Origin: Phycisphaerales bacterium
Lineage (GTDB): Bacteria; Planctomycetota; Phycisphaerae; Phycisphaerales; UBA1924
Reading direction: 5' to 3'
Assembly: GCA_029260375.1 (NCBI GenBank)
Contig: JAJDDI010000027.1
Coordinates: forward strand, 1 to 64,000
DNA length: 64,000 nt
In this document: positions 33,853 through 43,439 of the stretch, in pieces
How the letters are laid out: every line of letters starts with the position of its first letter
Numbering within the stretch: position 1 is the stretch's first letter
The notes under the pieces: model-generated
Told to the model about the DNA's origin: nothing
Seen by the model: only the letters and a program-made list of their open reading frames with translations
The model's database searches: none
Translations under genes and position numbers: made by a program

Positions 33853-35274
33853 GTGAGCGATACACCCGACACCACGCAGACCCCAGTCCCCAATGCCCGC
33901 CCGCTCTCGGCCATGCCCGACGAGCACGGGCGGTTCGGCGAGTTCGGCGGCGTCTACGTCCCCGAGACGCTCGTCAGCGCCCTGCGCGAGCTCAGCGAGA
34001 TCTATGCCCAGGTCCAGCAGGACCGCCAGTTTTGGGATCGGCTCTCCGGGCTGCTCCGGTCCTATGTCGGTCGCCCGACGTCGCTGTTCAAGGCCGAGGG
34101 GCTCACGCGCCAGGCGCGCGAGAACGCGCCCTCGCGCGAGCGCGGCGCCACGATCTGGCTCAAGCGCGAGGACCTGGCCCACACCGGCGCCCACAAGATC
34201 AACAACACCATGGGCCAGGGCCTGCTCACGCGCAAGATGGGCAAGCGGCGCATCATCGCCGAGACGGGCGCCGGGCAGCACGGCGTGGCCAGCGCCACCG
34301 CCGCCGCGGCCCTGGGGCTCGAGTGCGACGTCTACATGGGCTCCGAGGACGTCCGCCGGCAGCACCTGAACGTCGTGCGCATGAAGATGCTCGGCGCCCG
34401 CGTCATCCCCGTGGACTCGGGCTCGCGCACGCTCAAGGACGCGACCAACGAGGCGATGCGCGACTGGATGGGCAGCGTCGAGCACACCCACTACATCCTC
34501 GGCTCGGTCGTCGGCCCCCACCCCTTCCCGATGATCGTGCGTGATTTCCAGTCCATCATCGGTCGCGAGACCAAGGCCCAGTGCCTGCGCCTCCTGGGCG
34601 CGCTGCCGAGCGCCGTCGTCGCGTGTGTCGGGGGCGGGTCCAACGCCGCGGGCATCTTCTCCGCGTTCGTGGACGACGAGGAGGTCAAGCTCTTTGGCGT
34701 CGAGGCGGGCGGACGCTCGGGCAAGCCCGGCGACCACGCGGCGCCGCTCACGCTCGGCGCGCCGGGCGTGCTGCACGGCTCACGCAGCTACGTGCTGCAG
34801 GACGACGCGGGGCAGACCAGCCCCGTCCACTCGGTCTCCGCGGGCCTCGACTACCCGGGCGTGGGCCCGGAGCACGCGCACTGGAAGGACGTCCACCGCG
34901 TGACGTACTCCAGCGTCACCGACGAGCAGGCGCTCGACGCGTTTCTCTTGTGCGCCCGGGCCGAGGGCATCATCCCCGCGCTCGAGACGGCCCACGCGCT
35001 GAGCGACGGGCTGCGGATCGCATCCGAGATGGACCGCGACGAGCACCTTGTCATCTGCCTGTCGGGACGGGGCGACAAGGACGTCGAGGAGGTGGACCGC
35101 CTCATCGGCGACAAGATCGAGCCGCTCCGGGCCCGGCGCCCGCGCCAGCGCACGCGCGACAAGAAAAAGAAGCAGGCGACCGGCGGCGAGAACGGTTCGT
35201 CGCCCCGGACCGACGAGCATCATCCGCCGTCGGACCCAGGGCGCGCGGATCAGGGCCAGTCGGACGCCCAGTAG
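33853..35274 (+). CDS. trpB: Tryptophan synthase beta chain with a C-terminal extension
   Basis: PLP enzyme that joins indole and serine. [14 protein letters not shown] opens the fold; the PLP lysine is in [13 protein letters not shown] (about residue 115), and the phosphate loop is [11 protein letters not shown]. The core is TrpB1 type and ends near LIGDKIEPL at about residue 418. After that about 55 residues are low-complexity, first basic ([16 protein letters not shown]) and then acidic/polar, which is absent from typical TrpB (about 400 residues). GTG start; TATTCT at 33841-33846 is 6 nt upstream and no Shine-Dalgarno is present. No trpA lies beside it. Confidence 0.92.
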   Translation: MSDTPDTTQTPVPNARPLSAMPDEHGRFGEFGGVYVPETLVSALRELSEIYAQVQQDRQFWDRLSGLLRSYVGRPTSLFKAEGLTRQARENAPSRERGATIWLKREDLAHTGAHKINNTMGQGLLTRKMGKRRIIAETGAGQHGVASATAAAALGLECDVYMGSEDVRRQHLNVVRMKMLGARVIPVDSGSRTLKDATNEAMRDWMGSVEHTHYILGSVVGPHPFPMIVRDFQSIIGRETKAQCLRLLGALPSAVVACVGGGSNAAGIFSAFVDDEEVKLFGVEAGGRSGKPGDHAAPLTLGAPGVLHGSRSYVLQDDAGQTSPVHSVSAGLDYPGVGPEHAHWKDVHRVTYSSVTDEQALDAFLLCARAEGIIPALETAHALSDGLRIASEMDRDEHLVICLSGRGDKDVEEVDRLIGDKIEPLRARRPRQRTRDKKKKQATGGENGSSPRTDEHHPPSDPGRADQGQSDAQ

Positions 35275-35281
35275 CGGACGC

Positions 35282-36682
35282 TCAGCGGCGGGTCGGGCGG
35301 GTGAGCACACCAAGCGTCCAACGCCCGCACCGCCCGCACACGCGGACACCCCAGATCGCGACCCCCGCGACGCTGTGCAGTCGCAGCATCAGGCGCAGGC
35401 GGCGCAGCGGCGCATCGTCGGGGTCGATCCGTGTGGCCTGACGGACCCAGTACCTTGCCCGCATCCACTGGCCCAGGCGCAGGTGCGCCAGGGCGAGGTT
35501 GTGCATCGCGGGGACGAACCGGGGCTGGAGGATGAGGGCGCGTCGGGCGTGCTCCATGCCCCCGCGCACGTCGCGGGCCTCGAGCAGCGCCACACTCAGG
35601 TGGTGGTGCGCCAGGTGGTTCTCGCCGCGCTGCGAGAGCGCCTCGCGCAGCACCCGCACCGCCTCGTGGGTGATCCCCGCGTCGAGCAGGAGCGTGCCCA
35701 GGTCGTCGATCGCATCGGGTGAGAACGCGGCGCCGTCGTCCCTCGAGCTGCGCAGCTCCAGACGAAGCAGATCCCGCGCTCGGGGCAGGTCTTCCTCACG
35801 CCCGCGCTGGAGCATCAGCCCCGCAAGGCGACGGCGCGCCCCGGGGTACTCCGGGTCCAGGCGCAGCACGACGTCCAGGTGCACCAGCGCATCGCCCAGA
35901 TCGCCCTGGCGGTCGGCCAGGTCGCCCAGCAGGTGGTGCGCCTCGGCGTGGTCGGGCTCGATCTCGAGCACGCGCCGGAACTTCTCCGACGCCTCCTGCG
36001 GGCGGTGCATGTCCACAAGCAGCGAGCCCAGATCCAGCAGCGTGTCGATGTCGCCCGGGTCCTGACGCAGCTCGCGCAGGTACAACTGGCGAGCGCGCTC
36101 CAAACGCCCGGTCGCGGCGTACGCCTCGCCCAGCCTCGCCTGCACCCGCGGCAGCTCGGGGTCGAGCCTCGCCGCCTCGCGCAGGCACCAGACCGCCTTG
36201 TCGTACTTGGAGCGGTCCATCAGCGAGTCGGCCATCGCCGCGAACAGCTCCGGGTTCTCCGCGTCGATCTCCAGCGCGATGTAGAAGAGCTCCTCCGCGT
36301 CGTCGTGCCGACCCAGCTGCGCGAGCGCCTCGATCCGGTGGACCTGGGCCTCGGTGCCCGCGGGTTCCATCTGCTCGGCGCGTTCGAGCCACTCGAGCGC
36401 CTCGCCCGGGCGCCCGGCGCGGGTGAGGTTCACACCAACGAGCATCGCCGCGTGCGAGTCGGGATCGTCGCTGAGCTGGAAGGCGTCGCGGAACGCGTCG
36501 GCCGCGTCGGAGTCGCGCCCCGCCGCCTCGAGCGTGAGCCCGAGGTTGAAGTGCCACTCCGCCTGGTAGGGGTTGAGCGATAACGCTCGACGAAGCTCGT
36601 TCTCGGCTTCGTCCCAGCGCCCCGCGTCGAACAGCTCGTGCGCACGTTCGACGTGATGTTCGGCGTCAACCCAGTCGTTCAC
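35282..36682 (-). CDS. TPR-repeat protein
   Basis: 466 residues made almost entirely of tetratricopeptide repeats; clear units are AHELFDAGRWDEAENELRRA, NPYQAEWHFNLGLTLEAAG and AEAHHLLGDLADRQGDLGDA. About ten units can be counted. A C-terminal region after residue 430 includes a hydrophobic stretch (LHSVAGVAIWGVRVCGRCG) and a basic end. No enzymatic domain. I chose the GTG before NDWVDAEHH; the frame is open 35 codons further. It converges with trpB and diverges from a HEAT-repeat gene. Confidence 0.78.
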   Translation of the reverse strand: MNDWVDAEHHVERAHELFDAGRWDEAENELRRALSLNPYQAEWHFNLGLTLEAAGRDSDAADAFRDAFQLSDDPDSHAAMLVGVNLTRAGRPGEALEWLERAEQMEPAGTEAQVHRIEALAQLGRHDDAEELFYIALEIDAENPELFAAMADSLMDRSKYDKAVWCLREAARLDPELPRVQARLGEAYAATGRLERARQLYLRELRQDPGDIDTLLDLGSLLVDMHRPQEASEKFRRVLEIEPDHAEAHHLLGDLADRQGDLGDALVHLDVVLRLDPEYPGARRRLAGLMLQRGREEDLPRARDLLRLELRSSRDDGAAFSPDAIDDLGTLLLDAGITHEAVRVLREALSQRGENHLAHHHLSVALLEARDVRGGMEHARRALILQPRFVPAMHNLALAHLRLGQWMRARYWVRQATRIDPDDAPLRRLRLMLRLHSVAGVAIWGVRVCGRCGRWTLGVLTRPTRR

Positions 36683-36859
36683 GTCTCGTCCAGCTTTCAA
36701 GGGTCGGCCATTCTGACCCGTGCCAATATGGTATTCGATGCTCGGCGGACCATCAATCCATCGGTTCCCTCTCCACGGACGCTGCACCGACGCTGGCGGG
36801 GCGGATACGCTTGGGGTGGACCCATCCCACTCCAGGTCCCCAACCCAGGGCGTTTCCCC

Positions 36860-38839
36860 ATGACGAGCCCGTTGAGGCCCATGCCCTTCAAGCCCCTGAT
36901 CACGGTCGTGATCGCTTTATCGTGCCTTTGCACGCCTGTTCTGGCCCAGGACGCCCAATCCGAGCTTCCTCCGGAGCCGATCACCGAGCCCTCAACACCA
37001 GCGCCAGCCCCGAACCCGGCGGAGTTCGGCGCCATCGTCGAGGACATCGCGGCGGACCGGGGCGACCGCCTCCAGGCCGCGCAATCGCTGATTCAGCGCG
37101 GCGCCAGACGAGAATCGCTCGTGATTGTCAACGCCATCCTGGGACGCACGACGGACACGGACTCTGGCGCTCGGATCATTCTGACGGCGATGAGCACCGA
37201 GCCGGTGGTCCCGGGCGAGCTCTGGCCCCCGGTCTCGCTGCTGCCGGTGGGTGACGACGCCTCGCTGCGGGCGCTGGTCGCCTCGGCGGCAGGGTCATTC
37301 CGGACCCGCGACGCCGCAGCCCTGCTCGTCGAATGGGCCGAGCGCGACCCCGATCCTCAGGTTCGCGCCGCGGCCTTTGCGGCCCTGACGAGGCTGTCGG
37401 GAAGGACGCCCCCCAATGAGCCCGGGGTGTGGGATCAGTGGCTGGAGTCCCAGGGCACGGTCGACGGGCTCGCCTGGCTCCGAGGGCTGATCCAGGGCTT
37501 GGCGTCCCGCGCCGACGGGCTCAGCCGCAAGCTCGACAGCGCCGAGACGCAACTCGTCCAGACCAACCGACGCCTGCACCTGGCCCTGCCCCAGGAGCAG
37601 CGCTCCGCCCTGCTCGCTTCCCTGCTGGGCGACCCGATCCCGCGTCTGCGGCAGCTCGGGTTCGATCTGGTCGATCGCGAGCTGGCCTCATCGGTGCAGC
37701 TCGATGAGTCAGTCGGACTGGCGGCCGTCGGGCTGATCGAGGACGAGGACCCGCGTGTGCGCCGGAGGGCGGCGCTGCTGGTCGTTCGCCTCGCGCCCGA
37801 ATCGGGCGCGCAGGCAATCACGGACCGCCTGCGTCGAGAGTCGGAACCGAGCGTGGCCGAGGCGCTGCTGCGCGGGGTGACGCGCTGGCCGAGCAAGGGC
37901 TGCGAGAGCCAGGTCGTGCGTTGGTCGCAGGCCCAGGGCCTGACGCGAGACGCCGCGCTCGACACGGCTTGGTCGCTGCACCGGGCCGGGATGTTCGCCG
38001 ACGAGCACGCGACGGGCGACCTGCTCGAGGAGCTTCGATTGCGCGAGATCGCGTCGCTCAGCGCCTCGGCGATGCGTCTGCTCAGCGCGCTGGGCTCACC
38101 GAGCGATCGCGCCCGGCTCGCGGCGCTGCTCGACGCGGGGGACGCGGCCACGCGCCGGCGTGCCGCCGAGGCCCTCGTCGCCGATCCGGATTCGGCCGAC
38201 GCGATCATCGCCGCCGCCCGGAGCGACACGGGCCTGTACGACCTGGCCGCCCGAACGATCGGCCTGCACCGGCGCGAGGCGCGGGGTCTGCAGGAACTCA
38301 TCGCGTTGCCCCCGCCCTCGCCCGAGTCCGGCGCCGAGGCGATCAACGCGCTTGGCGCGTCGCTCTCGACCCGTGAACTGATCGAGGGCGCCGAGCCGAT
38401 CAAGGACCCGGCGCTGCGCGAGCGTCTGCTCGCGCGTCTGCTCGTAGCGCCGCAGAGCCCCGACCGCGGGCGGGCGCTGGTGGTGCTGAGCGAGACGCGT
38501 CTGGAACTCGGTCGCCCGGACGAGGCGCTCGCCGCGCTCGACGCGATCGCGCCCGACGACGGCGCGCCGGGCCAACGCCAGCTCGACGCGCGAACCACCG
38601 CCCTGCTAGCCCTGGGGCGGGTCGATGAGGCGACCGCGCTCGACGGGTCCGCCGACGCCTGGCTCTCCGGGCTCGATCGCTCGATCGGGGCGCCCCACGC
38701 CGAGAGGGTGCACCAGGAACTGACCACCCGCTTCGCCGGCGCCCTGAGCAAGGACCAGGCCCAGCGTCTGGCGGGGCTTCGTCAGCGCTTATCCAGCGGC
38801 GAGAGTGATGTGGAAGCGACCGCCGCCGACGCCCCGTAG
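36860..38839 (+). CDS. Secreted HEAT-repeat protein (659 aa)
   Basis: Signal peptide LITVVIALSCLCTPVLAQ with a likely cut at LAQ-DAQ, then a Pro-rich linker (EPITEPSTPAPAPNP), then helical repeats of the HEAT class, for example DPQVRAAAFAALTRLSG, DPRVRRRAALLVVRLAP and DAATRRRAAEALVADPD. The last 130 residues look TPR-like (GRALVVLSETRLELGRPDEALAALDAI). Function unknown; probably a periplasmic protein-binding scaffold. The start ATG lacks a good ribosome site (CGTTTCCCC precedes it). GGATACGCTTG about 50 nt upstream may be its -10 region. Confidence 0.7.
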   Translation: MTSPLRPMPFKPLITVVIALSCLCTPVLAQDAQSELPPEPITEPSTPAPAPNPAEFGAIVEDIAADRGDRLQAAQSLIQRGARRESLVIVNAILGRTTDTDSGARIILTAMSTEPVVPGELWPPVSLLPVGDDASLRALVASAAGSFRTRDAAALLVEWAERDPDPQVRAAAFAALTRLSGRTPPNEPGVWDQWLESQGTVDGLAWLRGLIQGLASRADGLSRKLDSAETQLVQTNRRLHLALPQEQRSALLASLLGDPIPRLRQLGFDLVDRELASSVQLDESVGLAAVGLIEDEDPRVRRRAALLVVRLAPESGAQAITDRLRRESEPSVAEALLRGVTRWPSKGCESQVVRWSQAQGLTRDAALDTAWSLHRAGMFADEHATGDLLEELRLREIASLSASAMRLLSALGSPSDRARLAALLDAGDAATRRRAAEALVADPDSADAIIAAARSDTGLYDLAARTIGLHRREARGLQELIALPPPSPESGAEAINALGASLSTRELIEGAEPIKDPALRERLLARLLVAPQSPDRGRALVVLSETRLELGRPDEALAALDAIAPDDGAPGQRQLDARTTALLALGRVDEATALDGSADAWLSGLDRSIGAPHAERVHQELTTRFAGALSKDQAQRLAGLRQRLSSGESDVEATAADAP

Positions 38840-38878
38840 GGAATCCGGGCGGGTCAACGCGACGCGGACGCGCTTGCT

Positions 38879-39697
38879 CTACTGTCCCTGGCGCTTGGGC
38901 CCAAGCCCGGCCCAGCCCAGGCGGCCCAGCACGGACTTGGCGCGAACGACGGGCGCGGCCTGCGTCTCTCCGCTGCGCAGCGCCTCGAGCGCCGACGCCG
39001 CGGAATCAAAGCCGCCGGTGGGATCGAGGCCGCGCTCGAACCACGTGTCCCAACGCTTCTCGAGGCGTTTGACAACGCGGGACGCCGGGAGCAAAGGCTC
39101 GTCGGGCGTGAGCCCGGTGAGCAGGCGGTACCCGAGGTGAACGATCGAGCGGATCTCGTCGCGAGTGTCCTCTTGTCGCTCGGACGACGCGTCGTGCCGC
39201 AGCCCGCGCCGGAGCCCATAGAGCTCGATGAGCAGGCGGCCGTGACGATCGACGAGCAGCTCGTCGTCGAGCGCCGGGCCGTGCACCACGCCCGCCTCGT
39301 GCGCCAGCGCCACGCCCGAGAGCAGGTGCTCAAGCGTGCGCTCGCCCTCGAAGGAGGGCATCGTGCCGCCCTTGGCCTCGAGCAGATCGTTGAGCGTGAC
39401 AAGCCCGGCCTGGCTGCCGGTATACGGCGCCACGACCCAGGCCGACCCGTCACGACCGAGCGTGTACTGCTCGATCGCCAGCAGGTGCGGGTGCCGGATG
39501 GCGCTGGTCCGCTCGAGCAGCTCGAGCATGTCGCGCCGCTCGCCGCGATCACGGCAGACGGGCAGGCGGTAGATCAGATGATTCGTCCGGTGATGATCGT
39601 GAAGCCCGATCCAGCGCTGCCCGACGGTGGCGTCCGGGAGCTCGCGCACAAGCCGGATGTGGCCCAGCTGGTGCGGGTGATCGGGTCGGTCTCTCAT
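38879..39697 (-). CDS. Protein-kinase-like pseudokinase
   Basis: 272 residues with the outline of a Hanks-type kinase domain but without its catalytic residues. The C-helix/beta-4 part is ELLERTSAIRHPHLLAIEQYTL, the hinge is SAWVVAPYTG, and the catalytic loop region is ALAHEAGVVHGPALDDELLVD, where HRDxxxxN has become HGPxxxxD. The DFG motif appears as IELYG. The glycine loop and the VAVK lysine are not recognisable. No transmembrane segment. GAGGAAA precedes the ATG. It probably acts as a binding module; partners unknown. It converges with the preceding HEAT-repeat gene and is divergent from aspS. Confidence 0.6.
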   Translation of the reverse strand: MRDRPDHPHQLGHIRLVRELPDATVGQRWIGLHDHHRTNHLIYRLPVCRDRGERRDMLELLERTSAIRHPHLLAIEQYTLGRDGSAWVVAPYTGSQAGLVTLNDLLEAKGGTMPSFEGERTLEHLLSGVALAHEAGVVHGPALDDELLVDRHGRLLIELYGLRRGLRHDASSERQEDTRDEIRSIVHLGYRLLTGLTPDEPLLPASRVVKRLEKRWDTWFERGLDPTGGFDSAASALEALRSGETQAAPVVRAKSVLGRLGWAGLGPKRQGQ

Positions 39698-39965
39698 CCG
39701 GTCGGTTTCCTCGCGTCGGCGCCCCGGCGGGTGACTCCCCCGCCGCCAGCGCTCGGCCTCAAACCAAGAGCCCCGATTCTAGCCCCCCGCCAAGAACTCG
39801 GCGAAACGCGGGGCATATTGGGCACAACCGCCTATCGGACCCCACCAGCGTCGCTCACCAGTCTTTTCTCCCGCCCCGCGGCGCTGATGATCCCCGATCG
39901 GCGCCTCGTCCCCCCTCGCCCCTCTTCTATAGTCCCGCCCGACAGCCACCAACGGAGCCCTCTCG

Positions 39966-41774
39966 ATGCGTACCCGATCCCACACCGCCGGCCAGCTCCG
40001 CGAGGAGCACTCGGGCCAGTCCGTCCAGCTCTGCGGCTGGGTCCACGCCCGGCGCGAGCAGTCCTCCGACCTGGTCTTCATCGACCTGCGCGACCGGTAC
40101 GGCATCACCCAGCTCGTCTTCGATTCCGAGGACTCGGGCTCCGCCCTGCCCCCCCAGGCCAAGGGGCTGCACCTGGAGGACGTCATCGCCGTCCGGGGTC
40201 AGGTGCGCGCCCGCGAGAAGACCAACAAGAAAATCGAGACCGGCAGCGTGGAGGTGGTCGTGACGGAGCTGGAGGTGCTCAGCCGGACCGCGTCGCCGCC
40301 GCTGATCCCGTCGGACGAGAAGAACCTGCCCGCCGAGGAGACGCGCCTCAAGCACCGCTACCTCGACCTGCGCCGCCCCAAGATGCAGAACATCCTGCGG
40401 ACGCGCCACCGGGTCTCCAAGCTCGCCCGCGATTACTTCGACGCCCACGGCTTCCTCGAGATCGAGACGCCCAACCTGACGCGCTCCACGCCCGAGGGCG
40501 CGCGAGACTTCCTCGTGCCCTCGCGCAACCAGCCGGGCATGTGGTACGCCCTGCCCCAGTCCCCGCAGCTCTTCAAGCAGATCCTGATGGTGGGCGGCGC
40601 CGACCGCTACCTGCAGATCTGCCGCTGCTTCCGTGACGAGGACCCCCGCGCCGACCGCCAGGCCGAGTTCACGCAGATCGACTGCGAGATGAGCTTCGTC
40701 GATCGCAAAGAAGTGCTCACCATCATGGAGGGCTTCGCGCGGTCGGTCTGGAAGGACGTCATGGGCGCAGAACTGCCCGCGTTCCCGCAGATCACCTACC
40801 ACGACGCCATGGACCGCTACGGCATCGACCGACCGGACACGCGCTACGAGCTTGAGCTTGTGGACGTGTCTGATCTGGCCGCCAAAACCGAGTTCAAGGT
40901 CTTTACGGAGGCTCTGGCCAAGCCCCGCGGCGTGGTCAAGGCGATCCGCGTGCCCGGGGGCGCCGACAAGCTCACCCGCAAGATCACCGACGGCTACTCC
41001 AAGTTCGTCCAGGACTTCGGCGCCGGCGGCGTCCCCGTCACCAAGGTCGCCGGCGGCGCCCTCGAGGCCGGCATCGCCAAGTTCGTCGAACCCATCGCGG
41101 GCGACCTCATCGACCGCCTGGGCGCCAAGAACGGGGACACCATCCTCTTCGGCGCCGACACGTACGCCGTCGCGACCAAGGCCCTGGGCGAGCTGCGCCA
41201 GAAGGTCGCCAAGGACATGGACCTGATCCCCGAGGGCGCGTGGAACTTCCTCTGGGTCGTGGACTTCCCCATGTTCGAGTGGGACGAAGAAACATCCCGC
41301 TTCTACGCGATGCACCACCCGTTCACCGCCCCCGCCGACCACGAGCTGGACCGCTTCATGGGCACGGACCCTGCCGACACCGAGGGCATCGAGTCCATCG
41401 TCTCCGACGGCTACGACATGGTCTGCAACGGCAGCGAGATCGGCGGCGGCTCTATCCGTATCCACCAGCAGGACGTCCAGAAGAAGGTCTTCCAGCTCCT
41501 GGGCATCTCCGACGAAGAAGCCAAGCTCAAGTTCAACTTCCTGCTCGAGGCGCTGAGCTACGGCGCCCCGCCCCACGGCGGCATCGCCTTCGGCCTCGAC
41601 CGACTCATCATGCACCTCACCGGCGCCGACAACATCCGCGACGTCATCGCCTTCCCCAAGAGCCTCACCGGCATGGACCTCATGTGCGAAGCGCCCAACG
41701 TCGTGGACGACGAGCAGCTCTCCGAGCTGCACGTCAAGAGCACGGCCAAGCCGGCGCCCGCCCCCATTAACTAG
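39966..41774 (+). CDS. aspS: Aspartate--tRNA ligase
   Basis: Class II synthetase of the bacterial type, 602 residues. The N-terminal OB fold begins CGWVHARREQSSDLVFIDLRD; motif 2 is CRCFRDEDPRADRQAEFTQID; the bacterial GAD insertion lies at about residues 290-420; motif 3 is GIAFGLDRLIMHLTG. GGAG is positioned 9 nt before ATG. TATAGT at 39928-39933 is a good -10 about 33 nt upstream. Whether it also charges tRNA-Asn cannot be told here. A tRNA-Asp gene is at 21.5 kb. Confidence 0.95.
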   Translation: MRTRSHTAGQLREEHSGQSVQLCGWVHARREQSSDLVFIDLRDRYGITQLVFDSEDSGSALPPQAKGLHLEDVIAVRGQVRAREKTNKKIETGSVEVVVTELEVLSRTASPPLIPSDEKNLPAEETRLKHRYLDLRRPKMQNILRTRHRVSKLARDYFDAHGFLEIETPNLTRSTPEGARDFLVPSRNQPGMWYALPQSPQLFKQILMVGGADRYLQICRCFRDEDPRADRQAEFTQIDCEMSFVDRKEVLTIMEGFARSVWKDVMGAELPAFPQITYHDAMDRYGIDRPDTRYELELVDVSDLAAKTEFKVFTEALAKPRGVVKAIRVPGGADKLTRKITDGYSKFVQDFGAGGVPVTKVAGGALEAGIAKFVEPIAGDLIDRLGAKNGDTILFGADTYAVATKALGELRQKVAKDMDLIPEGAWNFLWVVDFPMFEWDEETSRFYAMHHPFTAPADHELDRFMGTDPADTEGIESIVSDGYDMVCNGSEIGGGSIRIHQQDVQKKVFQLLGISDEEAKLKFNFLLEALSYGAPPHGGIAFGLDRLIMHLTGADNIRDVIAFPKSLTGMDLMCEAPNVVDDEQLSELHVKSTAKPAPAPIN

Positions 41775-41844
41775 CCCGGAACGTCAGTGACGGGCCCGTC
41801 AAGCGCGCTGAAACCAGCGCTCTCCCCGTCTCGAGCCAACCGTC

Positions 41845-42663
41845 GTGAGCAGTGAAGCCGCGTCACCCCGACCGACCGACCGCCCAGCCATGGGCGGCGC
41901 TATCGTGCTCTGGGCTGAGCTCCTCGTCCTCTTCATCGCCATCCCCGCCGCGTTCTGTTGGACGCGGGTGAACCCGGGCGTCGCCGCGGACTGGCTCGGG
42001 CGCCTCGGGATTACGGGGAGACTGGCCGCGGCGATCGCCGGCGGGCGCCTGATGATCCCCACGCTGCTGGTCTTCACGCTGGGCTGCCTGCTCTGGCTGA
42101 TCTTTGATAAGCGCTTCGCCAACCGCCGGCTCTGGAACTGCCGCGCCGGGATGCGCGAGGTCCCGCGGATCCTGGCGGTCTTCGTGCCCGGCGCCGTGAT
42201 CATCAGCGGGTTGGTCTGGCTGCTGCAGCCGGGCTCGGCGATCGTCGCCGAGGCCGCGGAGTACGGGCTGATCCTGCCCACGCTCGACCCCAACGCGACG
42301 TGGCTCAGGCTGCCTCTAGAGCGGACCTCGCTCTGGCTGTTCATCATGGTCGCGTACCCGGTGTTCAGCGTGTGGCCGCAGGAAGTGGTCTACCGCGCGT
42401 TCTTCTACCACCGCTACAAGTCCATCCTGCCGGGCGTGCTCCCGCGCATCCTCGTCAGCGCCCTCGTCTTCGGGTTCATGCACGTGGTGTTTCTGAACTG
42501 GCTCGCGCCCGCGATGACGCTCGTGGGCGGCCTGCTCTTCGCCTGGACCTACGAGCGCAGCAAGAGCCTGCTGGCGGTCAGCATCGAGCACGCCCTGTGG
42601 GGGCAGCTGATCTTCACGATCGGCATCGGCTGGTACTTCTACGGCGGGAGCGTGCCGGCCTGA
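41845..42663 (+). CDS. CPBP-like intramembrane protein
   Basis: 272 residues with about seven transmembrane segments and the CPBP (CaaX protease/bacteriocin-processing) layout in the C-terminal half: QEVVYRAFFYHRY for motif 1, VFGFMHVVFLNW for motif 2 and IEHALWGQ for motif 3. Motif 1 has Gln where the first Glu of EExxxR is usual, and motif 3 lacks the Asn of HxxxN, so peptidase activity is uncertain. GTG start without a clear ribosome site, 70 nt after aspS. Dispersed repeats follow it directly. Confidence 0.7.
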   Translation: MSSEAASPRPTDRPAMGGAIVLWAELLVLFIAIPAAFCWTRVNPGVAADWLGRLGITGRLAAAIAGGRLMIPTLLVFTLGCLLWLIFDKRFANRRLWNCRAGMREVPRILAVFVPGAVIISGLVWLLQPGSAIVAEAAEYGLILPTLDPNATWLRLPLERTSLWLFIMVAYPVFSVWPQEVVYRAFFYHRYKSILPGVLPRILVSALVFGFMHVVFLNWLAPAMTLVGGLLFAWTYERSKSLLAVSIEHALWGQLIFTIGIGWYFYGGSVPA

Positions 42664-42860
42664 TCCTCCCCCGCCCCGGCGGGGGAGGTGTCGAGCAACG
42701 CGAGACGGAGGGGGTCTTCCTCCCTCTCCCCTCGGGGGAGAGGGCCGGGGTGAGGGGCGGAGACTGTGGCGAGTTGTGACACGATTCGGGTGGAGCACCG
42801 TGCCCCCTCACCCGGTCGCTGCGCGACCACCCTCTCCTCTCGGGGGAGAAGGGTTGGAAC
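42664..42860. repeat. Pair of inverted dispersed palindromic repeats
   Basis: Intergenic DNA made of short GC-rich palindromes: CCCCCGCC...GGCGGGGG at 42668-42686, CTCCCTCTCCCC/GGGGAGAGGG... at about 42719-42758 ending in GGGGTGAGGGG, and a reversed relative at about 42808-42858 beginning CCCCCTCACCC and ending in CTCTCGGGGGAGAAGGG. The two outer units face each other. This pattern matches the widely dispersed 'CCCTCTCCCC..GGGGAGAGGG' repeats of high-GC genomes. It may also end both flanking transcripts. Confidence 0.75.
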
Positions 42861-43439
42861 CTACTCGGCGTACCCCATCGCACGCTCGATCGCGCCAACG
42901 AGCGAGTGCAGCACGAGCATGTGGATCTCCTGGATCCGGTCGCTTGTCACGCCCGGCGCGATCCACTCGAACTCGCCGCAGCCCTTGAGCTTCCCACCGT
43001 CCTTGCCCAGCAGCAGCGCCACGTGCAGCGATTGGTTCTTGGCCGCCTCGACGCCCCGCACGATGTTCGCCGAGTTTCCGCTCGTGGACATCGCCACCAG
43101 CACGTCCCCCTCGCGCCCGAGCCCCTCGACCCAGCGGCTGAACACCTGCTCGAACCCGTAGTCGTTGGCCGTGCACGTCAGGTGCCCGGGATCGACGCAC
43201 GCGATCGCGGGGATCGGGGGGCGGTCGTCGCGGTAGCGCCCGGTGAGCTCTTCGCAGAAGTGCATCGCGTCGGCGCACGAGCCCCCGTTGCCAACGGCCA
43301 GGATCTTGCCTCCGGCCTTGATCGATTCGGCGCAGACGCGGGACAGGTCCTCGACGCGGGCCGCGTTGGTCGGGTCGGCGTTGAACGCCCGCAGGGCCAT
43401 CGCGGCGTCGTCAAACTCACGCTCCACAATCTCGCTCAT
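42861..43439 (-). CDS. gmhA: Phosphoheptose isomerase-like SIS-domain protein
   Basis: 192-residue SIS-domain isomerase of the GmhA type, which converts sedoheptulose 7-phosphate to heptose 7-phosphate for LPS core heptose. Visible are AVGNGGSCADAMHFCEELTGR, ACVDPGHLTCTANDYGFEQVF, AMSTSGNSANIVRGVEAAK (phosphate-binding SIS loop) and SDRIQEIHMLVLHSLV (metal/catalytic His). GGAG is 8 nt before ATG. The start overlaps the stop of a 39-codon upstream ORF. No other heptose gene is in the window. Confidence 0.88.
   Translation of the reverse strand: MSEIVEREFDDAAMALRAFNADPTNAARVEDLSRVCAESIKAGGKILAVGNGGSCADAMHFCEELTGRYRDDRPPIPAIACVDPGHLTCTANDYGFEQVFSRWVEGLGREGDVLVAMSTSGNSANIVRGVEAAKNQSLHVALLLGKDGGKLKGCGEFEWIAPGVTSDRIQEIHMLVLHSLVGAIERAMGYAE

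Noticed and set aside
39698-39965. T-box leader upstream of aspS
   Set aside because: No T-box consensus and no terminator/antiterminator pair found; a -10 lies only about 33 nt before the start codon.
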